From Massilia sp. WG5 (lineage in GTDB: Bacteria > Pseudomonadota > Gammaproteobacteria > Burkholderiales > Burkholderiaceae_D), in the NCBI RefSeq assembly GCF_001412595.2, contig NZ_CP012640.2:4650001-4714000 (forward strand): a stretch of DNA of 64,000 nt, in the 5' to 3' direction. Under the pieces are notes generated by a model, which was not told where the DNA came from, did not search any database, and saw nothing but the letters and a program-made list of their open reading frames with translations. The stretch's first letter is position 1. Each line of letters opens with the position of its first letter. Positions 48,829 through 57,961 of the stretch are shown piece by piece. The position numbers and the translations under genes are program-made.

Positions 48829-49581
48829 ATGGACTGGATGACGCAAAGGCGCGAAAAATCCCAGCTGGGGCAGATCCTGCTTGGGAAGAAGCTGATCTCG
48901 GAAGCGCAGCTCGACGCGGCGATCCGCGAACAGGGCCGCAGCGGCCGCCGGCTGGGCGAGATCCTGGCCGACATGAAGCTGATCACCGAGGCCCAGGTGC
49001 GCGGCGCGATCCGGCGCCAGCGCAACCTGCGGATGGCGGCGGCGCTGGCCACGGCCCTGCTCGGACCGCTGCATGCGTATGCCGCGGTCACGGCGGCGCC
49101 GGCCGCGGCGGTGTCGACCCGCATGGCCGGCGAGCGCTCGCTGCGCGAGCTGTCGGACGAGGAGCTGGGCGACATCATGGCCCAGGGCCGTAACGACGAC
49201 GCCCTGCGCGACCAGGCGCGCCAGGCCGAGCTGCGCCTGGCGGCCCTGAGCGGCCTGGCCGGTGCGAACGCGGCGCAGTCCGTGCAGCATGCGCTGCCGG
49301 ACGGCGGAGTACGCGTGCTGGGCGAGCTGGCGCAGGTCTTCAATCCGCTGGGGATGCTGCTGTCGGCCGACACGACGGTCGCCGACGTGAGCTACGATCC
49401 GGAAAATTCGCACGCGCTGATCAACAAGGACGGTTCGATCACGCTGCGCATGCCCAGCACCATCGGCGAGATCAGCTTCCGCAATATCCGCGTGGGCAGC
49501 GGGCCCGGGCCGAGCTTCGGCAGCGTGGACATCCACGATATCGACTTGCGGGGAACGACGATCAGCGTGAAGCCACGCTGA
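48829..49581 (+). CDS. Membrane-anchored protein with GspE/MshE N-terminal-like repeats and a FilA-like tail
   Basis: 250 residues. Residues 11-65 hold two copies of a motif typical of the N-terminal domains of GspE/PilB/MshE secretion ATPases (LGQILLGKKLISEAQLDAAI; LGEILADMKLITEAQVRGAI). A transmembrane or signal-anchor segment (MAAALATALLGPLHAYAA) follows, then a periplasmic part with RELSDEELGDIMAQG (about 107-120), again like the post-signal motif of proteins 1-4. It ends SFGSVDIHDIDLRGTTISV, like the end of protein 1. No ATPase domain is present. A cytoplasmic regulatory or docking domain joined to a secreted module is suggested. Last gene before convergent flagellar genes. Confidence 0.72.
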   Translation: MDWMTQRREKSQLGQILLGKKLISEAQLDAAIREQGRSGRRLGEILADMKLITEAQVRGAIRRQRNLRMAAALATALLGPLHAYAAVTAAPAAAVSTRMAGERSLRELSDEELGDIMAQGRNDDALRDQARQAELRLAALSGLAGANAAQSVQHALPDGGVRVLGELAQVFNPLGMLLSADTTVADVSYDPENSHALINKDGSITLRMPSTIGEISFRNIRVGSGPGPSFGSVDIHDIDLRGTTISVKPR

Positions 49582-49591
49582 CGGGGGAGGA

Positions 49592-50605
49592 TCAGCGCAG
49601 GCCGAGCAGGGCCAGCACGCGCTCGCGGCTGACGCCCACCAGCGCCGAGGTCAGCGCCAGCAGCGACTCGTAGTCCGGGTTGGCGGCCGTATCGGCGAAC
49701 CCCTGGACCGCTTCCTCGACTTCGGGGGGCGGGGTGGTGGCCGCGCTCATCTCGGCGCTGGCCGCCGACAGGGCGTTGCTGGCCGCGTCCTGCGAGCGGT
49801 GCACGCGCTCGAGCGCCTGCACCACTTCGCGCAGGCTCTGGCGCAAGCCATCGCCGTTGCCGCCGACATTCCACTGCTGGGGCAGGATCGTGGGCGGGAT
49901 TTCTTCGGTGGCCACGCGTCCGCGTCCGCTGACGGCGATGCTGTCCTTGACCGTCGGCCAGTTCGATTCCGGGGTCGAGAACACCAGCGCGCCCTGGTTG
50001 TCGAGGCCTGCGCGCACGCCCAGTGGCGCCATCGCGCGGTCGATCGCGGCCGCGATGTCGGCCTTCGACTGGCTGGGGTCGACGTTCACCGACAACTGCG
50101 GACCGCCGTTGCCGCCGACCGAGAACGCCAGGTTCTGCGGCCCGCCCTGCTGCAGCGAATCGATGTCCAGGCTGCGGATGCGGAAGCGCTGGGTCGCCGG
50201 CCGGTTGCTGAAGTTCAGGTTGGCGTCGACGCCGCCGCCGGCGCTCTGCTTGCGCGCGGCGAGGGTCGAGGCCAGCTGGCGCACGTGGGCATCAAGCTGG
50301 GGCGGCGCGCTGGCGCGGCTGCCCGCCAGCTTGGACGACAGTTCGCTCTTCAGCGTTTCGAGCTGGCTGGCGACACGGCCCAGGTAGTCCAGCGCCTGCT
50401 GCGCGCGGGCGACCTGGTCCTGCAGTGCGCCGCCGATGCCGGCCGGGTTGCTGCGCAGGGTAGGGGAGACGGTCGCCGGCGCGGCCTTGCCGGCGCTGGC
50501 GGCTTCGGTGGTGCTGGCCGGCGCCAGGCCGGTTGAAGCGGTGCCGCGGGTGCCGAGAAGTCCGCCGGCGCCGCCGGCGGTCGTTGTACGTAATGTCGTT
50601 TCCAT
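49592..50605 (-). CDS. Hypothetical flagellar-cluster protein after flgL
   Basis: 337 residues with no recognised full-length family. The N-terminus is Thr/Gly/Ala-rich (METTLRTTTAGGAGG) with no Sec signal. The middle (FRIRSLDIDSLQQGGPQNLAFSVGGNG; VDPSQSKADIAAAIDRAMAPLGVRAGLDNQGALVFST) resembles the flagellin hook-IN module of flagellar filament and cap proteins. A helical C-terminus (ALERVHRSQDAASNALSAASAEM) follows. It starts 5 bases after the flgL stop, so it is the last gene of the flgBCDEFGHIJKL run and may be exported by the flagellar type III system. Confidence 0.6.
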   Translation of the reverse strand: METTLRTTTAGGAGGLLGTRGTASTGLAPASTTEAASAGKAAPATVSPTLRSNPAGIGGALQDQVARAQQALDYLGRVASQLETLKSELSSKLAGSRASAPPQLDAHVRQLASTLAARKQSAGGGVDANLNFSNRPATQRFRIRSLDIDSLQQGGPQNLAFSVGGNGGPQLSVNVDPSQSKADIAAAIDRAMAPLGVRAGLDNQGALVFSTPESNWPTVKDSIAVSGRGRVATEEIPPTILPQQWNVGGNGDGLRQSLREVVQALERVHRSQDAASNALSAASAEMSAATTPPPEVEEAVQGFADTAANPDYESLLALTSALVGVSRERVLALLGLR

Positions 50606-50610
50606 CGCCT

Positions 50611-51522
50611 TCAGAGTGCTGCGAACAGGGAGAGAGTGCCGATCTTGCTGTATGCCTTGTAGCTTGCCTGCAGGGCCGTCGAATAACCGTTGAGCTCGAT
50701 CGAGGCGGCGCCGACGTCCAGCTGGCCGATTTCGAGGATCGCGGTCTGGTTCGACAGGCTGACGTTCGCCTGGTTGGCGTCGATCGTCTTGAGGATGTTC
50801 TGCTGGCCGCCGAGCACGGCGACCTTGCCCGAAAACAGGTCCATGGCGGCATCGAAGCCGTCCAGGTTGGCCGAGAGGACGCCGCGCACGGCCGGGTCGT
50901 TGGCGTTCACGTTGGGCGCGGACAGGGTCGAGATGGTCTGGTCGAGCTGGTTGAGCAGCTTTTCGAGGCCTTTCACGTTCTGGTTCGCGGTCTGGGTGAT
51001 CCCATTCCCGACGACCACGGTCTGGTCGTTGGTGTTGCCGGCGTAGCTGTAGCGCGAACCCAGCGCCGCATTGGCGTCGTAGGCGATCGGCGCGGTGCCG
51101 GTGGCGGTGCCGGCGAAGATGGTGCGGCCTTCCTGGTCGATCGAATTCGCTGTGTACACCAGGCTGTCGCGCAGCGAGCTCAGGGAAGTCACCATCGCGT
51201 TCAGGTCGTCCGAGGTATTGCTGCCGTTCGAGGCCCACACCAGCAGGTCGCGGCCCGAGTTCATCTCGTTGACCATGTTGCTCAGGTAGCCTTCGTTCTT
51301 CGACATGCGCTGCTGGACGGCGGCGATGTTGGCGCGGTACTGCGTGATGGCGGCTTCTTCGCGCTTCAGGCGCGAGATGCGCACGCTGTTGACCGGGTCG
51401 TCGGACGGCAACTGGATGCGGTTGCCGGTCGCCATCTGCTGGGTGACGTAGGTGATGCGCTCCTGGTTCTTCTGGAGCGACTGGTTCATCATCGCCTGGT
51501 ATTGGCTGGTCGCGATTCGCAT
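50611..51522 (-). CDS. flgL: Flagellar hook-filament junction protein FlgL (HAP3)
   Basis: 303 residues with the conserved flagellin-like N-terminus (MRIATSQYQAMMNQSLQKNQERITYVTQQMATGNRIQLPSDDP) and C-terminal helix (SIELNGYSTALQASYKAYSKIGTLSLF). Connects hook and filament together with FlgK. It begins 25 bases after the flgK stop. No unusual features. Confidence 0.95.
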   Translation of the reverse strand: MRIATSQYQAMMNQSLQKNQERITYVTQQMATGNRIQLPSDDPVNSVRISRLKREEAAITQYRANIAAVQQRMSKNEGYLSNMVNEMNSGRDLLVWASNGSNTSDDLNAMVTSLSSLRDSLVYTANSIDQEGRTIFAGTATGTAPIAYDANAALGSRYSYAGNTNDQTVVVGNGITQTANQNVKGLEKLLNQLDQTISTLSAPNVNANDPAVRGVLSANLDGFDAAMDLFSGKVAVLGGQQNILKTIDANQANVSLSNQTAILEIGQLDVGAASIELNGYSTALQASYKAYSKIGTLSLFAAL

Positions 51523-51547
51523 GGGAGTTCTCCTTGACCCTATTCCT

Positions 51548-52918
51548 TCAACCCATCATCGCCAGGGTGGCGTCGAACAGCGCATTCGCGACCGACATCA
51601 CTTTCATGTTGGCCTGGTACATGTTCTGGTATTCGACCAGGTGCACGGCTTCCTCGTCCTGGTTGACCCCGCTGGTCGACTGCCAGTCGTCCATGGCCGA
51701 GTCGCGCATCGACTGGGCGGTCGACAGTGCGCCCTGGTTCTGCTGGCTGTTCACCGCCAGCCTGCCGACCAGCTGGGTATCGGCGTCGCTGAGCATCACG
51801 CTGCCGATGCCGGTCATGCTCACGCTGCCGCTCTTGATGTCGACCAGCTTGCGCAGGTTGCCGGTGTCGCCCGGCGTGCCGTCGCCGGAAAACGCCAGGT
51901 CCGAGGTCTGGTAGCCGTCGGCCAGCTGCAGCATGTTCGAGGTGTTGCCCGGGGTGTAGACGAACATCGGCTTGCCCAGCTTGTTGTCCATCGTGTAGCC
52001 GGCGCCGAGCTGGGTGTTGACCTGGTCGGCGATGTGCTTGGCCATCTCGCCCACGTTCTGCTGGAGCGGCAGCAGGGTATTCTTTTCGTAGCTGGTCAGG
52101 CCGCCCAGCTGGCCGCCGGCATTGGTCACGTCGAGGTCGAACTTGGTGCCGGCAAAGGTGAGGCTGAAGGTCTGGTCGGCGCCGCCGCTGACCGCCAGCT
52201 TGCCCGCCACGCCGCCCAGCACCAGCGCCTGGCCGCTGCGCAGCGATACGTTGCGGGTGCCGTCCGGCTGGTCGCTGACTTCCAGCGCCATCTGGCTGGC
52301 CAGGCTGTCGATCGCCTGGTCACGGGTGTCGATCAGGTTCGACGCATTGCTGCCGCTGGCGTTCGCATTGGCGATCTGGGTGTTGAGCGCGGCGATCGCC
52401 GCGATCGAGCTGTTGGCCGAGTCGACGATCGCCGTGCGCTGCTGGCGCACCGACTGCAGCTGGGCGTTGAATACGTTATTCAGGCTGTTGAAGCGCTGGG
52501 ACAGCAGCCCGGCGGCGGTCACCACCTGCTGGCGCAGCGGAGTCGAGGTCGGGTCGACGCCGGCCACCGCGTTCAGGGCGGCGAAGAAGGTGTCGACGCC
52601 GTTCGAGAGGCTGGCTTCGTCGTCGCCCATGACCTTCTCCAGCTGGGTCAGGTAGGGCTGGGTCTGCGAGTACTGGCCCAGGTCGGACCCGGTGCGCCAC
52701 AGCTGCTGGGTCTTGTAGTTGTCCGAGAAGCGCAGCAGCGAGGTCACGCGCACGCCGTTGCCGGCCTGGGCGGTGCCAGCCGCCGGCGCGACCGCGCTCA
52801 GCAGCGCCGTCTGGCGGGTATAACCTTTGGTCTGCAGGTTGGCGATGTTCTGGCTGCTGGAGGACAGGGCCAGTTGCGAAGCAAGCGCGCCGGACAGGGC
52901 GTTGTTCAGGATGCTCAT
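51548..52918 (-). CDS. flgK: Flagellar hook-associated protein FlgK (HAP1)
   Basis: 456 residues; E. coli FlgK is 547, so the central variable domain is shorter, a common variation. N-terminal SILNNALSGALASQLALSSSSQNIANLQTKGYTRQ and C-terminal EEAVHLVEYQNMYQANMKVMSVANALFD are the family's paired coiled-coil ends. Located between flgJ and flgL. Confidence 0.95.
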   Translation of the reverse strand: MSILNNALSGALASQLALSSSSQNIANLQTKGYTRQTALLSAVAPAAGTAQAGNGVRVTSLLRFSDNYKTQQLWRTGSDLGQYSQTQPYLTQLEKVMGDDEASLSNGVDTFFAALNAVAGVDPTSTPLRQQVVTAAGLLSQRFNSLNNVFNAQLQSVRQQRTAIVDSANSSIAAIAALNTQIANANASGSNASNLIDTRDQAIDSLASQMALEVSDQPDGTRNVSLRSGQALVLGGVAGKLAVSGGADQTFSLTFAGTKFDLDVTNAGGQLGGLTSYEKNTLLPLQQNVGEMAKHIADQVNTQLGAGYTMDNKLGKPMFVYTPGNTSNMLQLADGYQTSDLAFSGDGTPGDTGNLRKLVDIKSGSVSMTGIGSVMLSDADTQLVGRLAVNSQQNQGALSTAQSMRDSAMDDWQSTSGVNQDEEAVHLVEYQNMYQANMKVMSVANALFDATLAMMG

Positions 52919-52963
52919 GGTGCAAGTCTTTCTAATGCGGGCTCAGTAAGTAGGGGCGACCGT

Positions 52964-53329
52964 TCAGCCCGCTTTATTAAGTCCTGGCGGCAACAATTGC
53001 TTCAAAATCGCATCGGCCACGCCGAATGCGCGCTGGCCGGCCATGTGCCCGGCCAGCATCTTGTCGGCCATGTCCAGCATGTCGCTGTTGACCGGGTCCT
53101 TCATTGCGCTGTCCTCGGGCGCCAGGGTGCGCGCGCTTTCGCGCATCTGCTGCAGCATGTGCGAAATGAAGAAGCTTTCGAATTCGACGGCCGCCTTGGT
53201 GGCTTTCGCAACGTAGGCCTTGTCGGTGCGCGGATCGGCCGGGTCGGCGGCCGGCGCCACCGGCGCCTTGTCGAGGTCGGCGGCGCCGTCCTGCACCGGG
53301 GCGCCCAGCGGGTTGAGTTTGTCGAGCAT
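52964..53329 (-). CDS. flgJ: Rod-binding protein FlgJ, N-terminal domain only
   Basis: 121 residues covering only the rod-scaffold domain of FlgJ (VAKATKAAVEFESFFISHMLQQMRES; DPVNSDMLDMADKMLAGHMAGQRAFGVADAILKQLL). Two-domain FlgJ proteins of 300+ residues, as in Salmonella, carry a peptidoglycan hydrolase domain after this; here it is absent and a separate gene at 60178-60909 encodes one. The start overlaps the flgI stop (TGATG), so the two are coupled. Caps the growing rod. Confidence 0.92.
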   Translation of the reverse strand: MLDKLNPLGAPVQDGAADLDKAPVAPAADPADPRTDKAYVAKATKAAVEFESFFISHMLQQMRESARTLAPEDSAMKDPVNSDMLDMADKMLAGHMAGQRAFGVADAILKQLLPPGLNKAG

Positions 53330-54507
53330 CAGATCACCACCAGTTCGCCTTCGATCGCGCCGGCCTGGTCGAGCGCCTGCAGGATCGCCATGATGTCGTC
53401 CGGCGACGCGCCCAGGCTGTTGACCACGTCGATGATGGTCTGCAGCCTGGCGCCGGCCGGCCAATGGAACATCTGGCCCGAGCCCTGGTCCACCGAGACC
53501 TTCGATTGCGGGGTGACGGCGGTCTGGCCTTTCGAGAACGGGCCGGGCTGGCTGACCGAGGAGCTTTCCGAGATCACGACCTTCAGCGCGCCATGGGTGA
53601 CGGCGGCCGATTTCACGCGCAGGCCATCGGAGATCACCACGGTGCCGGTGCGCGAGTTGAACACCACCTTCGGCACCTCGACGCCGGCTTCGACCGGCAT
53701 GTTTTCCAGCTTGGCGACGAAGGCCACGCGCTCGGTCGGGTTGGTCGGCGCGACCACTTCGACGCTGGTGCCGTCGGCGGTGGTGGCGACCGGGCCGTAG
53801 CGGCGGTTGATCGCATTGACGACGTTGGTGGCGGTGTCGAAGTTCGGATGGCGCAGGCGCAGCACGACCTGCTGGCGGGTCGCGAAATCGGTCGGGATCT
53901 CGCGCTCGATCATGGCGCCGTTCGGGATCCGGCCGCCGGTCGGCGTATTCACCGTCACCGAGGAGCCGCTCTTGCCGGACGCCGCCAGGCCGCCGACCAC
54001 CAGGTTGCCCTGGGCCAGCGCATAGACTTCGTTGTCGGCCGCGCGCAGCTGGGTCAGGAGCAGGGTGCCGCCGCGCAGGCTCTTCGCATCGCCCAGCGAG
54101 GACACGGTGATGTCGATCGCCTGGCCGCGGCGGTAGCCCGGCGGGAACACGGCCGACACCATCACGGCGGCGACGTTCTTGTTCTTCGCGTCTTCGCCGG
54201 CCGGCAGCTTGACGCCGAACTGCTTGAGCATGTTGACCACCGACTGGCTCGAATACTTCACCTGGGTCGAGTCGCCGCTGCCGTTCAGGCCGACGACCAG
54301 GCCGTAGCCGACCAGGGGGTTGTCGCGCACGCCTTCCACGCTGGCCAGGTTGCGCAGCGGCTGGACGCGGCTCTGCGGCAGCGGGTCCGCGTTCGGGGAG
54401 CGGCTTGCCGACGCCGCCGGCGCGGCCAGCGCCGGCAGCGCCAGCGCCGCGGCCAGCAGCGCGGAAGCGATACGGAAAATCGAGCCTGTTACGGGAATTC
54501 GAATCAT
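53329..54507 (-). CDS. flgI: Flagellar P-ring protein FlgI
   Basis: 392 residues with a Sec signal ([19 protein letters not shown]). Forms the P-ring in the peptidoglycan. Conserved motifs include [28 protein letters not shown] and the C-terminal [26 protein letters not shown]. Coupled to the following flgJ. Confidence 0.96.
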   Translation of the reverse strand: MIRIPVTGSIFRIASALLAAALALPALAAPAASASRSPNADPLPQSRVQPLRNLASVEGVRDNPLVGYGLVVGLNGSGDSTQVKYSSQSVVNMLKQFGVKLPAGEDAKNKNVAAVMVSAVFPPGYRRGQAIDITVSSLGDAKSLRGGTLLLTQLRAADNEVYALAQGNLVVGGLAASGKSGSSVTVNTPTGGRIPNGAMIEREIPTDFATRQQVVLRLRHPNFDTATNVVNAINRRYGPVATTADGTSVEVVAPTNPTERVAFVAKLENMPVEAGVEVPKVVFNSRTGTVVISDGLRVKSAAVTHGALKVVISESSSVSQPGPFSKGQTAVTPQSKVSVDQGSGQMFHWPAGARLQTIIDVVNSLGASPDDIMAILQALDQAGAIEGELVVI

Positions 54508-54527
54508 GGTTTGCCTTGAAGGGGCGT

Positions 54528-55190
54528 TCAGAAGGGCATCAGCGGACCGGTGAAGAACCGGGTCAGCCAGCCGGGCGTGTTGGCGTCGGCCAGCGTCCCC
54601 TGGCCGGAGTAAGCGATGCGGGCATTCGCCACGCGCAGCGACGAGACCTGGTTGTCGTTGTCGATGTCGGCGGCGCGCAGGAAGCCGGCCAGGCGCAGGA
54701 ACTCCTCGCCCTGGTTCAGCTGCAGGCGCTTTTCGCCGGACACGCGCAGCAGGCCGTTCGGCAGCACTTCCTGCACGATCACGGTGACCGCGCCGGACAG
54801 CGCGTTCTGCTGGGTGCTGGTGGCGTCACCCTGGAAACCGCGGTTGGCATTGATGCCGATCGCGGTCTTCGGGAAGGTCTTGCCGAGCGCCTTGAGCGGG
54901 TCGACCGTGACGTCCGCGCCCTTCGAGAAGCTGGTGCCGGCCTTCTTGCTGGCCTGGGTGGTTTCCTGCAGCAGCACGGTGACGGCGTCGCCGACGCGGA
55001 ACGCGCGCGCGTCCGAGGTCAGCGACACGGTGTCGGCCGAGAACACGCCGCCGGACACGCCGGCGCGCACCGGCGCCGTCGCCGGCAGCGCGAATGCATC
55101 GTCGGCCGGCTTCGGGTTGTTCAGCGGGACGCGCGTGGCGCAGCCCGCCAATAACAGTGCGGCGACTGCCGCGGAGCTCAGGCGGATCAT
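54528..55190 (-). CDS. flgH: Flagellar L-ring lipoprotein FlgH
   Basis: 220 residues. A lipoprotein signal with lipobox LLAGC at residues 13-17. Forms the L-ring in the outer membrane. Core motif [25 protein letters not shown]. Starts 2 bases after the flgG stop. Confidence 0.95.
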   Translation of the reverse strand: MIRLSSAAVAALLLAGCATRVPLNNPKPADDAFALPATAPVRAGVSGGVFSADTVSLTSDARAFRVGDAVTVLLQETTQASKKAGTSFSKGADVTVDPLKALGKTFPKTAIGINANRGFQGDATSTQQNALSGAVTVIVQEVLPNGLLRVSGEKRLQLNQGEEFLRLAGFLRAADIDNDNQVSSLRVANARIAYSGQGTLADANTPGWLTRFFTGPLMPF

Positions 55191-55192
55191 GA

Positions 55193-55978
55193 TCAGCGGG
55201 ATGCCTGTGCCAGGTATTGGAGCATGTTGTCGGCGGCCGACAGCACCTTGGTGTTCATCTCGTAGGTGCGCTGGGCTGCGATCATGTCGACCATCTCTTC
55301 GACGACCTGCACGTTCGAGCCTTCGAGCGCGCCCTGCTTGATCTTGCCGAAGGCGCCGTCGCCGGCCTTGCCTTCGTTCGGGTTGCCGCTGGCGGCGGTT
55401 TCCTGGAACAGGTTCTCGCCCATCGCCTGCAGGCCGGCCGGGTTGATGAAGCTGGTCAGGGTCAGCTGGCCCAGTTCGGTCGGGGCCACGGCGCCCGGCA
55501 CGGTCGCGCTGACCATGCCGTTCTCGCCGATGGTGATCGCGGTCGCGTTGTTCGGCACGGTGATCTGCGGCACCAGGGGCAGGCCCTGGGCGTTGACCAG
55601 CACGCCGTTCGAGTCGACCTGCAGCTGGCCGGCGCGGGTATAGGCCGGGGTGCCGTCCGGACGGCGCACCTGCAGGAAGCCGTTGCCGGAAATCGCCACG
55701 TCGAGCGACTGGCCGGTGGTCTGGATGCTGCCGTTGGTGAAGACCTTCTGGGTGCCGACGACGTGGGTGCCGTTACCAAGCTGGACGCCGTTGGAGACGG
55801 TGTTGTCCGCGGTCTGGGCGCCCGGCTGCTTGTCGACCTGGTAGAACAGGTCTTCGAACACGACGCGGTCGCGCTTGAAGCCGACGGTGTTCACGTTGGC
55901 CAGGTTGTTGGCGATGGCCTGCAGTTTCGCATCCTGTGCCTGCACGCCGGTCTTGCTGATCCACATTGCTGGATTCAT
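55193..55978 (-). CDS. flgG: Flagellar distal rod protein FlgG
   Basis: 261 residues, standard length. MWISKTGVQAQDAKLQAIANNLANVNTVGFKRDRVVFEDL and the C-terminal ALEGSNVQVVEEMVDMIAAQRTYEMNTKVLSAADNMLQYL are typical rod-protein ends. Exported by the flagellar type III system, no Sec signal. Confidence 0.97.
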   Translation of the reverse strand: MNPAMWISKTGVQAQDAKLQAIANNLANVNTVGFKRDRVVFEDLFYQVDKQPGAQTADNTVSNGVQLGNGTHVVGTQKVFTNGSIQTTGQSLDVAISGNGFLQVRRPDGTPAYTRAGQLQVDSNGVLVNAQGLPLVPQITVPNNATAITIGENGMVSATVPGAVAPTELGQLTLTSFINPAGLQAMGENLFQETAASGNPNEGKAGDGAFGKIKQGALEGSNVQVVEEMVDMIAAQRTYEMNTKVLSAADNMLQYLAQASR

Positions 55979-55997
55979 GGTCTACTCCTTGTATGTT

Positions 55998-56723
55998 TTA
56001 AGCGCCGAGGAGGCGGTTGCCCGACTCGTTCATGCTGTCGCTGGCCTTGAACAGGCGCATCTGGATCTCGAAGCTGCGGTTCAGGTTCATGGTCGCGACC
56101 ATTTCCTCGACCGCCGACACGTTGCTGCCCTCGAGGGCGCGCGGCTTGACGCTGACGGCCGGATCGGCCGGCAGGCTGGCGCCGTCGCGGGCGACGATCA
56201 GGCCGGCCTCGTTCTTGGTCAGCTGGGTGCTTTCCGCGTTCACGAGCTTGAGCTTGTCGACCACCTGCATCTGGGTCGCGCCCTCGGTCAGTACCGAGAT
56301 CGTGCCGTCGGTGCCGATCTCCACCGCGGTGTGCGGCGGCAGCGTGATCGGGCCGCCTTCGCCCATCAGCGGATGGCCGTGCACCGACAGCGCGCCGTTG
56401 GCGTCGGTCTCGATCTCGCCCGAGCGGGTGTAGGCTTCGCCGTCGCCGAACTGCACGGCGAGGTAACCCTGGCCGCCGATCGCCACGTCGAGCGGACGCC
56501 CGGTCTCGCGCACGGTGCCGGCGCGGGTCGAGATCGCGTCGGATTGCATGGTCGCCATGTGGCGGTCGTCGTAGCCGTAGCCGCCCAGTTCGGTGTTGCC
56601 GGCGACTTCCATCGCTGCGCGGAAGCCCGAGGTGTCCAGGTTCGCCAGGTTGTTGGCGTGGACCTGCTGCGAGCGCATCAGGCGCTCGGCGCCGGAAACG
56701 GCGGTGAAGATCAGTTTATCCAT
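55998..56723 (-). CDS. flgF: Flagellar basal-body rod protein FlgF
   Basis: 241 residues, normal for the proximal rod protein FlgF. N-terminus KLIFTAVSGAERLMRSQQVHANNLANLDTSGF and C-terminus LEGSNVSAVEEMVATMNLNRSFEIQMRLFKASDSM show the two rod-family helices. Lies between flgE and flgG. Confidence 0.95.
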   Translation of the reverse strand: MDKLIFTAVSGAERLMRSQQVHANNLANLDTSGFRAAMEVAGNTELGGYGYDDRHMATMQSDAISTRAGTVRETGRPLDVAIGGQGYLAVQFGDGEAYTRSGEIETDANGALSVHGHPLMGEGGPITLPPHTAVEIGTDGTISVLTEGATQMQVVDKLKLVNAESTQLTKNEAGLIVARDGASLPADPAVSVKPRALEGSNVSAVEEMVATMNLNRSFEIQMRLFKASDSMNESGNRLLGA

Positions 56724-56742
56724 CTGTCAGCGATCCCGGTGA

Positions 56743-57930
56743 TTACAGAGCCTGCATCAGCGACTGCATCATCTGGTTCTCGGTCGTCAGGACTTTCGAG
56801 TTGGCCTGGTAGTTGCGCTGCGAGGTCATCAGACCGACCAGTTCCGACGTGATGTCGACGTTCGAACCTTCCAGCGCGCCGGTGGTCAGCTTGCCCGACA
56901 GGCCCACGCCCGGCACGTTGTACAGGGCGGCGCCGGAATCGGCGTTGGCGCTCCAGCTGGTGTCGCTGATCGCCTGCAGCGCGCCTTCGTTGGCGAAGGT
57001 CGCGATGGCGACGGTGCCGACCACTTGCGACTGGTCGTTGCTGTACTTGGCCACCAGCGAGCCGTCCTTCGCCAGTTCGACGCCGACGAAGGCGCCCGAG
57101 GCGTAGCCGTCGCTGCGGTTGGTGGTGGTGGTGGCTTCGCCGGCGAACTTGGTGGTGCCGGTGTAGTCGATGCTGAAAGCGATCGGGGCCGCGCCGCCTT
57201 TCGGGGTCAGGGTCAGCGCCATCGGCGTGGTGCCGGCGACCAGCTGGCCCTTGGCGTCGAACTTCAGGGTGTCGGTCGTGGCTTCGACGGCGTTATCGTC
57301 GAACTTGTAGTGGACCGTGACGCTGGTGTCGTCGGCCTTCACGAAATACTGCGACACGGTGTGCTGGGTGCCCAGCGAGTCGTAGACGACCGATTGCTTC
57401 ACCATGTTGTAGCTGGTCGAATCGGCGGCGTTGAAGGTGCCGGTGGCCGGCGGGGTCCAGTCGGCCGACAGGTTGCCGACGAAGGCGATGCTGGTGGTCG
57501 GCGAAGCGTCGATCTGGCCGGTCGGCACCTGGATGTCGCCCATCGGGCCCAGCGCGCCGCCTTTCGACGGACCGTAGCCCTGCACCTTCTTGCCGTTGCT
57601 GTCGATCAGGAAGCCCTTGGTGTCGGTCGAGAAGATGCCGACGCGCGAATAGGTCAGGCTGCCCGTGCTGTCGCGGCCGACGAAGAAGCCGCGGCCGTCG
57701 ATTGCGGCGTCGAGGCCGCGGCCGGTGGTCTGGGTGCTGCCGTTCTGGCCGATGGTCTGGGTCAGCGAACCGACTTCCACGCCGTTGGCCTGGGTGCCGG
57801 CATACACCGAGGAGAAGTTCGCGCGGCTGCTCTTGAAGCCGTAGGTGGCGGCATTGGCGATGTTGTTCGAAGTGGCTTCCAGCGATTGGTTGATGGCCTG
57901 GATGCCGGACAGTGCGATGTCGAAGCTCAT
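56743..57930 (-). CDS. flgE: Flagellar hook protein FlgE
   Basis: 395 residues. FDIALSGIQAINQSLEATSNNIANAATYGFKSSRANF at the N-terminus and GALEGSNVDITSELVGLMTSQRNYQANSKVLTTENQM at the C-terminus identify the hook subunit. The middle domain is ordinary in length. Confidence 0.96.
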   Translation of the reverse strand: MSFDIALSGIQAINQSLEATSNNIANAATYGFKSSRANFSSVYAGTQANGVEVGSLTQTIGQNGSTQTTGRGLDAAIDGRGFFVGRDSTGSLTYSRVGIFSTDTKGFLIDSNGKKVQGYGPSKGGALGPMGDIQVPTGQIDASPTTSIAFVGNLSADWTPPATGTFNAADSTSYNMVKQSVVYDSLGTQHTVSQYFVKADDTSVTVHYKFDDNAVEATTDTLKFDAKGQLVAGTTPMALTLTPKGGAAPIAFSIDYTGTTKFAGEATTTTNRSDGYASGAFVGVELAKDGSLVAKYSNDQSQVVGTVAIATFANEGALQAISDTSWSANADSGAALYNVPGVGLSGKLTTGALEGSNVDITSELVGLMTSQRNYQANSKVLTTENQMMQSLMQAL

Positions 57931-57961
57931 GTCGTTTCCTTAATCTTGATATACGGTGGGT

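Noticed and set aside
39942..49581. Type IV or chaperone-usher pilus
   Set aside because: No pilin with a type III signal, no usher, chaperone, prepilin peptidase or assembly ATPase; only GspE-like N-terminal repeats occur.
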